NCBI GenBank assembly: GCA_963709325.1
Contig: CAVPVV010000003.1
Coordinates: 2,604,001 to 2,668,000, forward strand
Origin: VFZN01 sp963709325
GTDB lineage: Bacteria; Acidobacteriota; Vicinamibacteria; Vicinamibacterales; UBA2999
Direction of reading: 5' to 3'
Length of the DNA: 64,000 bases
Position 1 is the stretch's first letter. Each line of letters opens with the position of its first letter. A program made the translations under genes and the position numbers. Under the pieces are notes generated by a model that saw only the letters and a list, made by a program, of their open reading frames with translations, made no database searches and had not been told where the DNA came from. Positions 7,781 through 16,004 of the stretch are shown piece by piece.

Positions 7781-9232
7781 TCACGCCGCTCGCGACGCGA
7801 TCGCGACCAGAAGCGGGCGCAGCCGTTCGTGGCCGTGAAGCGGCAGGAACATCGGATCCGCGGCCAGGCTCCACGCGGTCGGCCCAGCGGGAGCGTCCCT
7901 CATCAGCGTATCCAGCGCGTCGCACGCTTCCGCCGGCCGGTCGGTCCACGCCAGCAGCGCCGCGCGGATGAGCGTGGCGTCCGACGTCTTCGGGCCGGAC
8001 GACATCTCACCCAGGGCGCGTTCGACGGCCGCTGCGCGAGAACCAGGGGACAGTCCCCTTACCCTTTTCGCAAGGGGACTGTCCCCACTTGCCAGATGCA
8101 GGCCGAGGGCGCCGCGGGCCGCGCCGGGATTCAGCGACTCTGCCAGCTCGAACGCGGTCGCAGCTTCCTGACGCTGGCCGAGCCGGACATGATGGAAGCC
8201 GGCCGAGGTCGCCGCCAGCCACTGGAACTCGCGCGCGAACAGCCCTGACGGGCTCTGCTCCGTCTCGGCTGCAAACGCGGCGACCGCCTCGTCCATTCGA
8301 TCGGTGGCGGTCGCCACTAAACCTCGCATCCAGTGCAGGCCCGCCACCGGCAGCACTGCTGTCCCGGGCTGCGCGTCCTGGATGCGCGCGCCGGCGTCGG
8401 CTTCGGCGCCAGCCCGATCCCACGCGCCGCGGGCGACGAACACCATCGCCGACAGCAGGTGGGCCGCGGCGCACGACGGCGACAAGGCCAGCGCACGATC
8501 GGCCGCCCGCAGACGGTCCTCGCCCCAGCACGCCAGCGCCAGTCGAAATTGGTGGCGCCAGCTGTCCGGCTCCAGCGCCACCGCCCGCCGCGCCGCTGCC
8601 TGCGCATCGTCACGCCGGCCAGCCAGCGCCTGCGCGTGTGCCATCACCGCCCAAGCCTCGCCGAGGCGCGGGTCGATCTCGGCAGCTCGCCGCGCCGCGG
8701 CGAGCGCCGCCTGCACGAGCGCCATGTCCGGACGGTTCGTCAATCGCGTGGCTTCGAACCCGACAACGCACGCGTTGGCGACGCCGGCGTGAGCCGGCGC
8801 GTAGTCGGGCATTGCCGTCGCGGCCGCCTCCATCGCCGCGCGGGCCTCAACGAGGCGGGTTGGATCGAGCGACTCGAGGGCAAGGCGGCCCTCCACCCAG
8901 AGCCGGAACGGATCACCGCTCGCGGCCTCAGTGGCCGACACCCCGATGAACCGGTAGCCGCGCCTCGCCAGCGTCTGGATCACCCGCGGCTGGTCGGCGG
9001 GATCGCCGAGCGCCTTCCGGATGTCGGCGATCGCCCGCGCCAGCGTGTTCTCGGTGACGTGCACGTCGGGCCAGAAGCGATCGAGCAGCTCCTCTTTCGT
9101 AGCGATCGCGCCGTTGCGCTCGACCAGGTAAACGAGGATCTCGACCAGCCGCGGCGACAGTTCGATCGGGTCGCCGTCGCGGGACAGCGTCCACGTCCGG
9201 ATGTCAACGGCAAACGGCCCGAAGCGAACCAT
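7781..9232 (-). CDS. Winged-helix transcriptional regulator with TPR domain (CadC/OmpR-type DNA-binding domain)
   Basis: 483 residues. Residues 1-95 form an OmpR/PhoB-type winged helix: FGPFAVDIRTWTL, LSPRLVEILVYLVE, then the recognition region ENTLARAIADIRKALGD and the wing strand ARRGYRFIG. The rest is Ala-rich and helical with TPR-like pairs (AEIDPRLGEAWAVMAHAQAL; ALEPDSWRHQFRLALA). There is no receiver domain and no membrane segment, so this is a cytoplasmic TPR regulator of the kind common in acidobacteria. Targets are unknown. Residues about 383-396 (SGDSPLAKRVRGLS) are encoded entirely by an inserted palindrome pair, which splits a helical repeat without breaking the frame. A period-7 repeat sits immediately upstream of the start. 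Confidence 0.88.
   Translation of the reverse strand: MVRFGPFAVDIRTWTLSRDGDPIELSPRLVEILVYLVERNGAIATKEELLDRFWPDVHVTENTLARAIADIRKALGDPADQPRVIQTLARRGYRFIGVSATEAASGDPFRLWVEGRLALESLDPTRLVEARAAMEAAATAMPDYAPAHAGVANACVVGFEATRLTNRPDMALVQAALAAARRAAEIDPRLGEAWAVMAHAQALAGRRDDAQAAARRAVALEPDSWRHQFRLALACWGEDRLRAADRALALSPSCAAAHLLSAMVFVARGAWDRAGAEADAGARIQDAQPGTAVLPVAGLHWMRGLVATATDRMDEAVAAFAAETEQSPSGLFAREFQWLAATSAGFHHVRLGQRQEAATAFELAESLNPGAARGALGLHLASGDSPLAKRVRGLSPGSRAAAVERALGEMSSGPKTSDATLIRAALLAWTDRPAEACDALDTLMRDAPAGPTAWSLAADPMFLPLHGHERLRPLLVAIASRAA
8046..8086. repeat. Palindrome pair inserted in frame in a regulator gene
   Basis: GGGGACAGTCCCC at 8046-8058 and GGGGACTGTCCCC at 8074-8086, separated by 15 bases (ttacccttttcgcaa). 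The pair forms a larger inverted repeat. It lies inside the 483-residue regulator and adds coding sequence without a frameshift. Confidence 0.9.
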
Positions 9233-9241
9233 GGCCTAACG

Positions 9242-9330
9242 GAAGTGAGAAGTGAGAAGTGAGAAGTGAGAAGCAAGAGGCGCGAGGAAATCGGTGGGTC
9301 TGCTTCTCACCTTTCACCTCTCCTTTCTCA
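9242..9330. repeat. Period-7 tandem repeat and its degenerate inverted counterpart
   Basis: Four exact GAAGTGA units plus GAAGCAA run from 9242 to 9276. A degenerate pyrimidine series (CTTCTCA, CCTTTCA, CCTCTCC, TTTCTCA) runs from 9303 to 9330. GTGAGAAGC and GCTTCTCAC in the two parts are perfect 9-bp complements and could form a hairpin. The block fills most of the 132 bases between the regulator start and the purK stop. Confidence 0.8.
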
Positions 9331-9364
9331 TCTCGGGCCGCAGACTGCCTCTTCCTGCAGTCCG

Positions 9365-10508
9365 CTAGAGCACAGCGCGCGCCTCGAGCGCACGTTCGGC
9401 GGCTTCCCCGGCGGTTCCGGCCACGACGGTGATGTGGCCCATCTTCCGGCCGACACGCGGCTCGCCCTTGCCGTAGAGGTGAAGTGCGACGCCGGGGATC
9501 GACAGCGCCGCGTCCCAGTCGGGCTCGCCGTCGATCCACAGGTCGCCGAGCAGGTTGACCATCGCCGCCGGCCTCGATCTGCGCGGTCGTCCGAGCGACA
9601 GCCCGCACACCGCGCGCACCTGCTGCTCGAACTGCGACGTGACGCACGCATCGATCGTGAAGTGCCCCGAGTTGTGCGGCCGCGGCGCGATCTCGTTGAC
9701 CAGCACCCGTGCCGTCGCGTCGTGACGAAGAACTCCACGCACAGCACGCCGACGTAGCCGAGGTCGTCGAGCACGCGATGCGCCAGGTGCACGGCCTCGC
9801 TGGCCATCGCCGGTCGGGCACGCGCGCCGGCGCGACCGACAGATCGAGGATGTGATTGTGGTGGATGTTCTCGATCGCGCCGTAGTGCGACGAATCGCGC
9901 CGTCGAGGCCGCGCGCCGCGACGACCGAGATCTCGTGCGCGAAGTCGACGACGCTGCTCGATGATCGCTTCCTGGTGGCCGACCAGCCCCCACGATGCGC
10001 TCGCCGTCTTCGATGCGATCGATGCGATGCTGCCCCTTGCCGTCGTAGCCGAACGCCGCGGTCTTGACGATCGCCGGCAGCCCGATCGACGCCGAGCGCC
10101 GACGGCCAGCTCGTCGACCGACTGCGCCTTCGCGAACGGCGTGCACCGGGATAGCCGCGATCGGCGAGGAACGCCTTCTCGCGCGCGCGCTGCTGCGTGA
10201 TGTGCAGCGCCGATCCGCTCGGCCGGACCGGAACGATCTCCGCCGCCGCATCGGCCGCGTCCGTCGAGACGTTCTCGAACTCGAACGTCATCACGTCGAC
10301 GCCGCGCGCGAAGGTGCGGATCGCGTCGATGTCGTCGTACTCGGCGCTGACCTCGAGATCGGCGACCTGGCCGGTCGGCGTATCGACGCCGGGCGACAGG
10401 GTGTGGACGCGGTAGCCCATGCGGCGCGCTTCGAGCGCCAGCATGCGGCCCAAGCTGTCCGCTGCCCAGCACGCCGATGGTGGCGCCCGGCAGCACGATG
10501 CGATTCAC
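9365..10508 (-). CDS. purK: PurK, N5-carboxyaminoimidazole ribonucleotide synthase (frame broken at about 8 sites)
   Basis: PurK uses ATP and bicarbonate to convert AIR to N5-CAIR in purine synthesis. The protein is recognisable only by joining pieces from three frames. The start is VNRIVLPGATIGVLGSGQLG (GTG at 10508), followed by MLALEARRMGYRVHTLSPG and DVMTFEFENVS. The ATP-grasp core reads GLPAIVKTAAFGYDGKGQ, then EISVVAARGLDGAIR and ENIHHNHILDLSVAPARV. The C-terminal part has VNEIAPRPHNSGHFTIDAC and GRKMGHITVV. Each break is explained by one or two extra bases; removing about 13 leaves 376 codons, a normal length. GTGA at 10508-10505 overlaps the purE stop, so the two form an operon. I think sequence error is more likely than gene decay. 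Confidence 0.88.
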
Positions 10509-11002
10509 GGGAGCGTGTCCTGCGCGCACCTTCGCCGTCTGCTCGGCGCGGAAGGCGCGGAGCTGCTCGCGGAGTTCCGGGCGCGTCGTCGCGAGGATGC
10601 GACACCGCCAGCAGCCCGGCGTTGGTCGCGCCGGCCTTGCCGATGGCCAGCGTGCCGACCGGCACGCCGCCCGGCATCTGCACGATCGACAGCAGCGAGT
10701 CGAGGCCCTGCAGCGCCGCGCTCTGCACCGGCACGCCGAGCACCGGCAGCACGGTGTGCGACGGCGACCATGCCGGGCAGGTGCGCGGCGCCGCCGGCGC
10801 CGGCGATGATCACCTGGATGCCGCGCGCCTCCGCGCTCTGCGCGAATTCCGCCATCCACACCGGCGTGCGATGCGCGGAGACGACTGCCTTTTCGAACGG
10901 GCACGTTGAATCGCTCGAGCACCTCCACGGCGTGTGACACATCGTGTCCCAGTCGGACGTGGAGCCCATGATGACGGCCACGAGCGGGCTAGGAGACGGC
11001 AT
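10505..11002 (-). CDS. purE: PurE, N5-CAIR mutase class I (frame broken at 5 sites)
   Basis: PurE converts N5-CAIR to CAIR, the step after PurK. Fragments in three frames give an ordinary PurE: VAVIMGSTSDWDTM (substrate loop), AVEVLERFNVP, FEKAVVSAHRTP, GIQVIIAGAGGAAHLPGMVA, then VLPVLGVPVQSAALQGLDSL and the GGVPVGTLAIGKAGATNAGL segment. Extra bases are visible near 10933 (AC), 10900 (C), 10765 (C), 10600 (T) and close to the end (G). Removing six bases gives about 163 residues, the usual size. The ATG at 11002 is preceded by TATACT (11017-11012 on this strand), nine bases upstream. The gene is divergent from the NhaR-like gene. Confidence 0.9.
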   Translation of the reverse strand: MPSPSPLVAVIMGSTSDWDTMCHTPWRCSSDSTCPFEKAVVSAHRTPVWMAEFAQSAEARGIQVIIAGAGGAAHLPGMVAVAHRAAGARRAGAERGAAGPRLAAVDRADAGRRAGRHAGHRQGRRDQRRAAGGVASSRRRARNSASSSAPSAPSRRRRCAQDTLP

Positions 11003-11109
11003 CGTTCGCAGAGTATATTGCACCGGCACCGTGTCAGTGCGCTCGTGTACCGGTGCCGCACCCTGCGCCTCTGCACCCGTGCGCCTGCACTCGGCACACT
11101 GGACTCGAT

Positions 11110-12068
11110 ATGGAATGGCTCAACTACCACCACCTGCTCTACTTCTGGACGGTCGCGCGCGAGGGCACGCATCGCGCGCGCCAGCGAGGAGCTGCGGCTC
11201 GCGCAGCCGACGATCAGCGGCCAGATCCGCGTGCTCGAGGATCAGCTCGGCGAGAAGCTGTTCCAGCGATCGGGACGCAACCTCGTCCTGACCGACATGG
11301 GCCGCGTCGTCTATCGCTACGCCGACGACATCTTCAGCGCTCGGCCGCGAGCTGATGGACACGCTGAAGGATCGGCCGACCGGCCGGCCGATGCGCTTCC
11401 AGGTCGGCGTCGCCGACGAGGTCACCAAGATGCATCGCGTATCGCCTGCTCGAGCCGGCGATGCGCCTGCCGACAGCCGGTGCAGATCGTCTGCCGCGAC
11501 GGCGCCGCTCGAGCGACTGCTCACCGATCTCGCGACGCACGCGCTCGACCTGGTGATCGCCGACACGCCGATCTCGCCGACGATCAAGGTCAAGGCCTTC
11601 AGCCACGCGCTCGGCGACACGCCGGTCACGGTCTTCGGCGCCGCCGAAGCTGGCTGCGCCACGTCGCAAGAGCGCTTCCCGCAGTCGCTCGACGGCGCGC
11701 CGTTTCTGCTGCCGACCGAGCAGAAGACGCTGCGGCGCACGCTCGATCAGTGGTTCGAGCAGCAGGGCGTCCGCCCGCGCATCGTCGCCGAGCTCGACGA
11801 CAGCGCGCTGCTGACGACGTTCGGGCAGGCCGGCGCCGGACTGTTCGCGGTCCCGACCGCGGTCGAGCCGGAAGCGGTGCGGCTGTACGGCGTCGGCCTG
11901 ATCGGCCGCATCAACGAAGTCCGCGAGCGCTACTACGCGATCTCGGTGGAGCGCCGGCTGAAACATCCAGCCGTGCTCGCGATTTCGAACGCCGCGACCG
12001 AATTGCTGCTGCCGCCCAAGCCGCGCACCGCGCGCAAGAAGGCGGCCGCGGCGTCGGTTGACAATTGA
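11110..12068 (+). CDS. nhaR: NhaR-like LysR-family transcriptional regulator (frame broken at several sites)
   Basis: NhaR is a LysR-type activator of Na+/H+ antiporter genes. Joined fragments read MEWLNYHHLLYFWTVAREG, then RASEELRLAQPTISGQIRVL (helix-turn-helix), LGEKLFQRSGRNLVLTDMG, MRFQVGVADEVTKM, and an effector-binding domain with DLVIADTPISP, FPQSLDGAPFLLP and GRINEVRERYYAISVERR. Single extra bases are visible at about 11170, 11340, 11432, 11475 and 11509. The downstream 500 bases are mostly in one frame, with a possible further disturbance near 11650. The corrected length is near 316 residues. No nhaA antiporter gene is adjacent, so the target is elsewhere or different. The gene is divergent from purE. 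Confidence 0.82.
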
Positions 12069-12167
12069 CGATTGCAGGCGGGCCCGGGGCCGCGAGGGCG
12101 GCTCGCCTTCGTCCTCCACATTCGAGAGGCGCGTCCGGCAGGCCGACCCCGTGGTCCCGGTCTTGGG

Positions 12168-13037
12168 TCAGGCCGCGAGGTGACGTGGTGCCCGGGTGAG
12201 CGCCCGGAGCCGTGCCACGCGTGCCTCGATCGGCGGGTGCGTTGAGAACAGCTGCGTGAACCCGCTTGCACCCGAGAAGGGGTTCACGATGAAGAGGCTG
12301 GCCGTCGCTGGTTGCGCCGCCTCCGTTGGTATGACCGCTGCGCCCTGATGCAGTCGCTCCAGGGCACGCGCCAGCGATTCGGGATCTCCTGCGAGACGAG
12401 CGCCGAGCTCATCCGCCATGTACTCGCGCGAGCGCGAGATACCCAACTGCACGAGGGTCGCCGCGATCGGGGCGACGATGGCCATCGCCAGCGCGCCGAG
12501 CGGGGAGCCCTCGTCTTCATCCGAGCGGCCGGCGCCGAACAGCACGCCGAACTGCAGCGCCTGACCGATGAACGACACCGCGCCAGCCAGCATCGCGGCG
12601 ATGGAGGCGACCAGGATGTCGCGGTTCTTGATGTGCGCAATCTCGTGGGCGATGACGCCGCGGACCTCGGCGGCCGGCAACAGCCTGAGGAGCCCCGTGG
12701 TCACGGCTACCACGCCGTGCTCGGGATTGCGGCCGGTGGCAAAAGCGTTAGGCTGCGGATCGTCGATGAGATAGAGGCGCGGCGTCGGGATGCCGGCGCG
12801 CGCCGCGAGCTCGGCCACCGTGTCGCGGAGCGCCGCGGCCGCTCCCTCGTCGAGCGGCCGCGCCTGGTTGATCCGCAGGACCAGCCGATCGGAGTAGAAC
12901 CACGCCGCCAGATTCATGGCCGCCGCCAGGCCGAGCAAGAGCGGCAACGCCCCCGGGGCGACGGCACCGCCGGCGCCAATCAGAATCGCCGACAGCACTC
13001 CCAGGAGCAGGAACGTCTTGAAGGTGTTCGCTCGCAT
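12168..13037 (-). CDS. htpX: HtpX-like membrane zinc metalloprotease (M48B)
   Basis: 289 residues, the normal HtpX size. Two N-terminal membrane helices (about 8-27 and 29-48) precede the zinc motif HEIAH at 131-135. Two further hydrophobic segments follow (about 142-162 and 180-195), and the third ligand lies in SREYMADELGA. HtpX degrades misfolded inner-membrane proteins with its active site on the cytoplasmic side. The conserved NAFATG segment at 97-102 and the C-terminal LFSTHPPIEARVARL motif support the assignment. It stands alone, convergent with the NhaR-like gene and divergent from the M16 pair, with a 122-base intergenic region on the promoter side. Confidence 0.95.
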   Translation of the reverse strand: MRANTFKTFLLLGVLSAILIGAGGAVAPGALPLLLGLAAAMNLAAWFYSDRLVLRINQARPLDEGAAAALRDTVAELAARAGIPTPRLYLIDDPQPNAFATGRNPEHGVVAVTTGLLRLLPAAEVRGVIAHEIAHIKNRDILVASIAAMLAGAVSFIGQALQFGVLFGAGRSDEDEGSPLGALAMAIVAPIAATLVQLGISRSREYMADELGARLAGDPESLARALERLHQGAAVIPTEAAQPATASLFIVNPFSGASGFTQLFSTHPPIEARVARLRALTRAPRHLAA

Positions 13038-13159
13038 GGCGGAATCGCGTGGTTGAGTGGAGCCAGTATGGGACCGGCTGACGATTCCAACAATTAGAAT
13101 GTTTGATGCGAACGGTGTCTATTTTTCGAAGTCGCGCCAAACCGGGCGAGAATGCGGGG

Positions 13160-14536
13160 ATGACTGTGCGGCTCCTCCTCTCGCTGGCGGTCCTCGCCGC
13201 GGCACTCCATCCCGCGCTCGTCGGGGCCCAGTCGCCCGCGACCAGCGACGCCGCCGCCTCGGCTCCGCTGAACGTCCCCTACACCGAGTTCACGCTCGCC
13301 AACGGGCTCCACGTGATCCTCCATCAGGACAAGACGATCCCCGTCGCGTCGATCAACGTCTGGTATCACGTCGGGTCGGGGCGGGAGAAGCCGGGACGAA
13401 CCGGCTTCGCGCATCTCTTCGAGCACGTCATGTTCGAGGGCTCGGAGCACGTGCCCGAGGGTGCTTTCGACAACCTGCTCGAATCGGCGGGCGGCGACAA
13501 CAACGGTTCCACCACCGAGGATCGGACCAACTACGTGATCGACGTGCCGTCCAACGCGCTGGAGCTGGCGCTCTACCTCGAGTCGGACCGGATGGGCTTT
13601 CTCGTGCCGACGCTGACGCAGGGCAAGCTCGACGGGCAGCGTGACGTCGTCAAGAACGAGAAGCGTCAGAGCGTCGACAACCAGCCGTACGGCCAGGCGT
13701 TCATCGAGCTGAACGCGATGCTTTATCCAAAGGGGCATCCCTACAGCTGGCCGGTGATCGGCTCGATGGAGGACCTCACCGCCGCCAGCCTCTCCGACGT
13801 CGTCGAGTTCTTCAAGACCTACTACACGCCCAACAACGCGAGCCTGGTCATCGCCGGCGACATCGAGATCGAGCCGACGAAGCAGCTGGTCGAGAAATGG
13901 TTCGGTGCAATTCCGCGCGGCGCCGAGGTGCCGCCGCTGGTGATTCCGCCCGCGACCTTATCCGAGGTCAAGCGCAAGACGATCACCGACCGCGTGCAAC
14001 TGCCGCGACTCTACATGGCGTGGCCCACGCCGGCGTTCTACGCGCCGGGCGACGCGGCCATGGACCTGATCTCCAGCCTGCTGACCGGAGGGAAGAACTC
14101 GCGACTCTACCGCCGGCTGGTCTACGAGATGCAGATCGCGCAGGACATCACGGCCGCCCAGCAGTCGCAGGCCCTCGGCAGCAACTTCGTCGTCATTGCC
14201 ACTGCTCGGCCCGGCCAGTCGCTCGAGAAGATCCAAGCGGTGATCGACGAGGAGATCGAGAAGCTGAAACTGGGCCAGCCCGAGGAACGCGAGATGACTC
14301 GCGCCCTGAATCAGATCGAGGCGTCGTTCTACCGGCGCATGGAGCGCACCGGCAGCTTCGGCGGAAAGGCCGATCAGCTGAACGCCTACTACGTCGCGAC
14401 CGGAATGCCGGACTACTTTGAAGAGGATCTGGCAAGATATCGGGCCATCTCGCCGAACGACATCCAGTCGGCGGCACGCTTCTACCTGCCGAAGGATCGA
14501 CGCGTCGAGTTGATCGTGACGGGAGAGGCGAAATGA
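13160..14536 (+). CDS. Secreted M16 (insulinase-like) zinc peptidase, catalytic subunit
   Basis: 458 residues from the ATG at 13160, which gives a clean signal peptide (MTVRLLLSLAVLAAALHPALVGAQ). The inverted zinc motif HLFEH lies at 85-89, with the distal Glu in the KNEKRQ segment some 75 residues later. The C-terminal M16C-type domain (about 200-440) includes RVQLPRLYMAWPTPA and GKNSRLYRRLVYE. Such subunits degrade peptides in the periplasm and pair with a non-catalytic partner, encoded immediately downstream. The stop overlaps the partner's start (ATGA at 14533-14536), a sign of translational coupling. Confidence 0.94.
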   Translation: MTVRLLLSLAVLAAALHPALVGAQSPATSDAAASAPLNVPYTEFTLANGLHVILHQDKTIPVASINVWYHVGSGREKPGRTGFAHLFEHVMFEGSEHVPEGAFDNLLESAGGDNNGSTTEDRTNYVIDVPSNALELALYLESDRMGFLVPTLTQGKLDGQRDVVKNEKRQSVDNQPYGQAFIELNAMLYPKGHPYSWPVIGSMEDLTAASLSDVVEFFKTYYTPNNASLVIAGDIEIEPTKQLVEKWFGAIPRGAEVPPLVIPPATLSEVKRKTITDRVQLPRLYMAWPTPAFYAPGDAAMDLISSLLTGGKNSRLYRRLVYEMQIAQDITAAQQSQALGSNFVVIATARPGQSLEKIQAVIDEEIEKLKLGQPEEREMTRALNQIEASFYRRMERTGSFGGKADQLNAYYVATGMPDYFEEDLARYRAISPNDIQSAARFYLPKDRRVELIVTGEAK

Positions 14537-16004
14537 TCGGGAGTCGGGAGTCGGGAACCGGGAGTCGGAAGAGCGCTTGTCTGGTGCTCGTCCTGGGCAT
14601 CACGCTGATCGCGGGTCCGGCGCCCGCGCAGCAGCCCGATCGATCGAAGCCGCCTGCGATCGGCCCGGCGCCGGCGCTGAGGCTGCCGTCAGTCGAGAAA
14701 GGGACGCTCTCGAACGGCGTTCCTGTGTGGGTCATCGAGCAGCATCGAGTGCCGCTGGCACAGGTCAACGTGATCATGCGCGGTGGCAGCAGCCTCGACC
14801 GAAGCGGGCGTTACGGCATGGCCAGTCTCGTCGCGGCGATGCTCGATGAAGGCGCCGGAGCGCGCTCCGCTCTCGATCTTGCTGACGCGGTGGATTTGCT
14901 GGGCGCGGATCTCTCGACCAGCAGCACCTTCGACTACTAGCGCCGTGCGGCTCTCGGTGCCGGTCAAGAACCTGGCGCCCGCGCTGGGGCTCCTCGCCGA
15001 CGTCGTACTTCGCCCCACCTTCCCCGCAAACGAGCTTGAGCGCTTGAAGAAAGAGCGGCTCTCTGCGCTCGTCCAGGCGCGGGACAACCCGGCCCAGATC
15101 ATCGGATACGCGTTTCCGCGTGTGGTGTTCGGGCCGACCTATCGCTATGGCACGCCGGCCTCCGGGCTGGGTCCGGTGATCGAGGCGATCACCGCCGACG
15201 AGGTCCGCGCGTTCTACAAGGAGCACTACACCTCCGGCAACGCGACGATCGTCGTCACCGGTGACGTGACACTGGCGAGCGTGAAGGCGGAACTCGACAA
15301 GGCGTTCACCGGCTGGCCGTCGAGCGGCGCGCGCGGGACGACCGCAGCGCTGCCGGTTGCGCCCCAGTTGACCAAGCGCGAGATCGTGCTGGTGGACAAG
15401 CCCGGGAGCGGCACAGTCGCAGATCCGCATCGGGTGGGTCGGCGTGCCCCGCTCGACGGCCGATTACGCCACGCTGCAGGTGTTGAACTCGCTGCTTGGC
15501 GGGTCGTTCGGATCACGGCTCAACCAGAACCTGCGCGAGGAACACGGCTACACCTACGGTGCGGCGTCGATGTTCGACATGCGGTCGTCCGCCGGCCCGT
15601 TCCTTGCCACTGCCGGCGTGCAGACCGACAAGACGGCCCCGGCGCTGCACGAGTTCTTCGTCGAGCTCGAGGGCATCCAGAAGCCGATTCCGGCAGCTGA
15701 GGTCGAGAAGGCGAAGAACTACGTCGCACTCGGTTTCCCGGCGGAGTTCGAGACCACGCGCGCGCTCGCACAGAAGCTCGAGGAGCTGATCGTCTACAAC
15801 CTGCCCGACGACACTTACCAGTCCTTCTTCGGCGCGGTCCAAAAGGTCACCCTCGCCGAGGTCCAGAAGGCCGCCGCCCGCTACATCCAGGCCGACAAGC
15901 TGGCCATCGTCGTCGTCGGTGATTTGAAGGCGATTGAGCCGGGCATCAAGGCACTCAACCTCGGTCCGATTCGCGTGGTACCGATCGAGGAGTTCTTCAA
16001 ATAG
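14533..16004 (+). CDS. M16 peptidase, non-catalytic partner subunit (two one-base frame breaks)
   Basis: About 489 residues after correction. A signal peptide (CLVLVLGITLIAGPAPAQQ) follows a short Ser/Gly/Arg leader that is itself encoded by a 7-bp repeat. The position of the HxxEH motif holds MASLVAAMLDEG, so this subunit lacks the zinc site, as expected for the partner of a catalytic M16 protein. Later blocks include LERLKKERLSALVQARDNP, LGGSFGSRLNQNLREEHGY and the C-terminal LAIVVVGDLKAIEPGIKAL. Frame breaks lie at about 14938 (an extra T creates a false TAG after FDY) and 15415 (extra G in GGGAGCGGCACAG). Removing both restores one open frame, so these are probably sequence errors. Confidence 0.88.
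14541..14568. repeat. Period-7 repeat inside the start of a coding sequence
   Basis: Four units, GAGTCGG, GAGTCGG, GAACCGG and GAGTCGG, begin eight bases after the start codon of the second M16 gene. They encode the Arg/Ser/Gly residues ahead of the signal peptide. Confidence 0.75.

Noticed and set aside
9365..12068. purK/purE/nhaR considered as true pseudogenes
   Set aside because: All breaks are small insertions, and in purK and purE removing them gives exact normal lengths; conserved motifs are otherwise intact. Sequence error is simpler, though not proven.
12069..12167. Gap between the NhaR-like gene and htpX searched for a terminator or small gene
   Set aside because: GC-rich with weak inverted pairs only; nothing I can support.
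14936..14942. False stop in the M16 partner gene considered as programmed frameshifting
   Set aside because: No slippery heptamer or pseudoknot-like element; a second unrelated break lies 480 bases on, and single extra bases occur elsewhere in the window.
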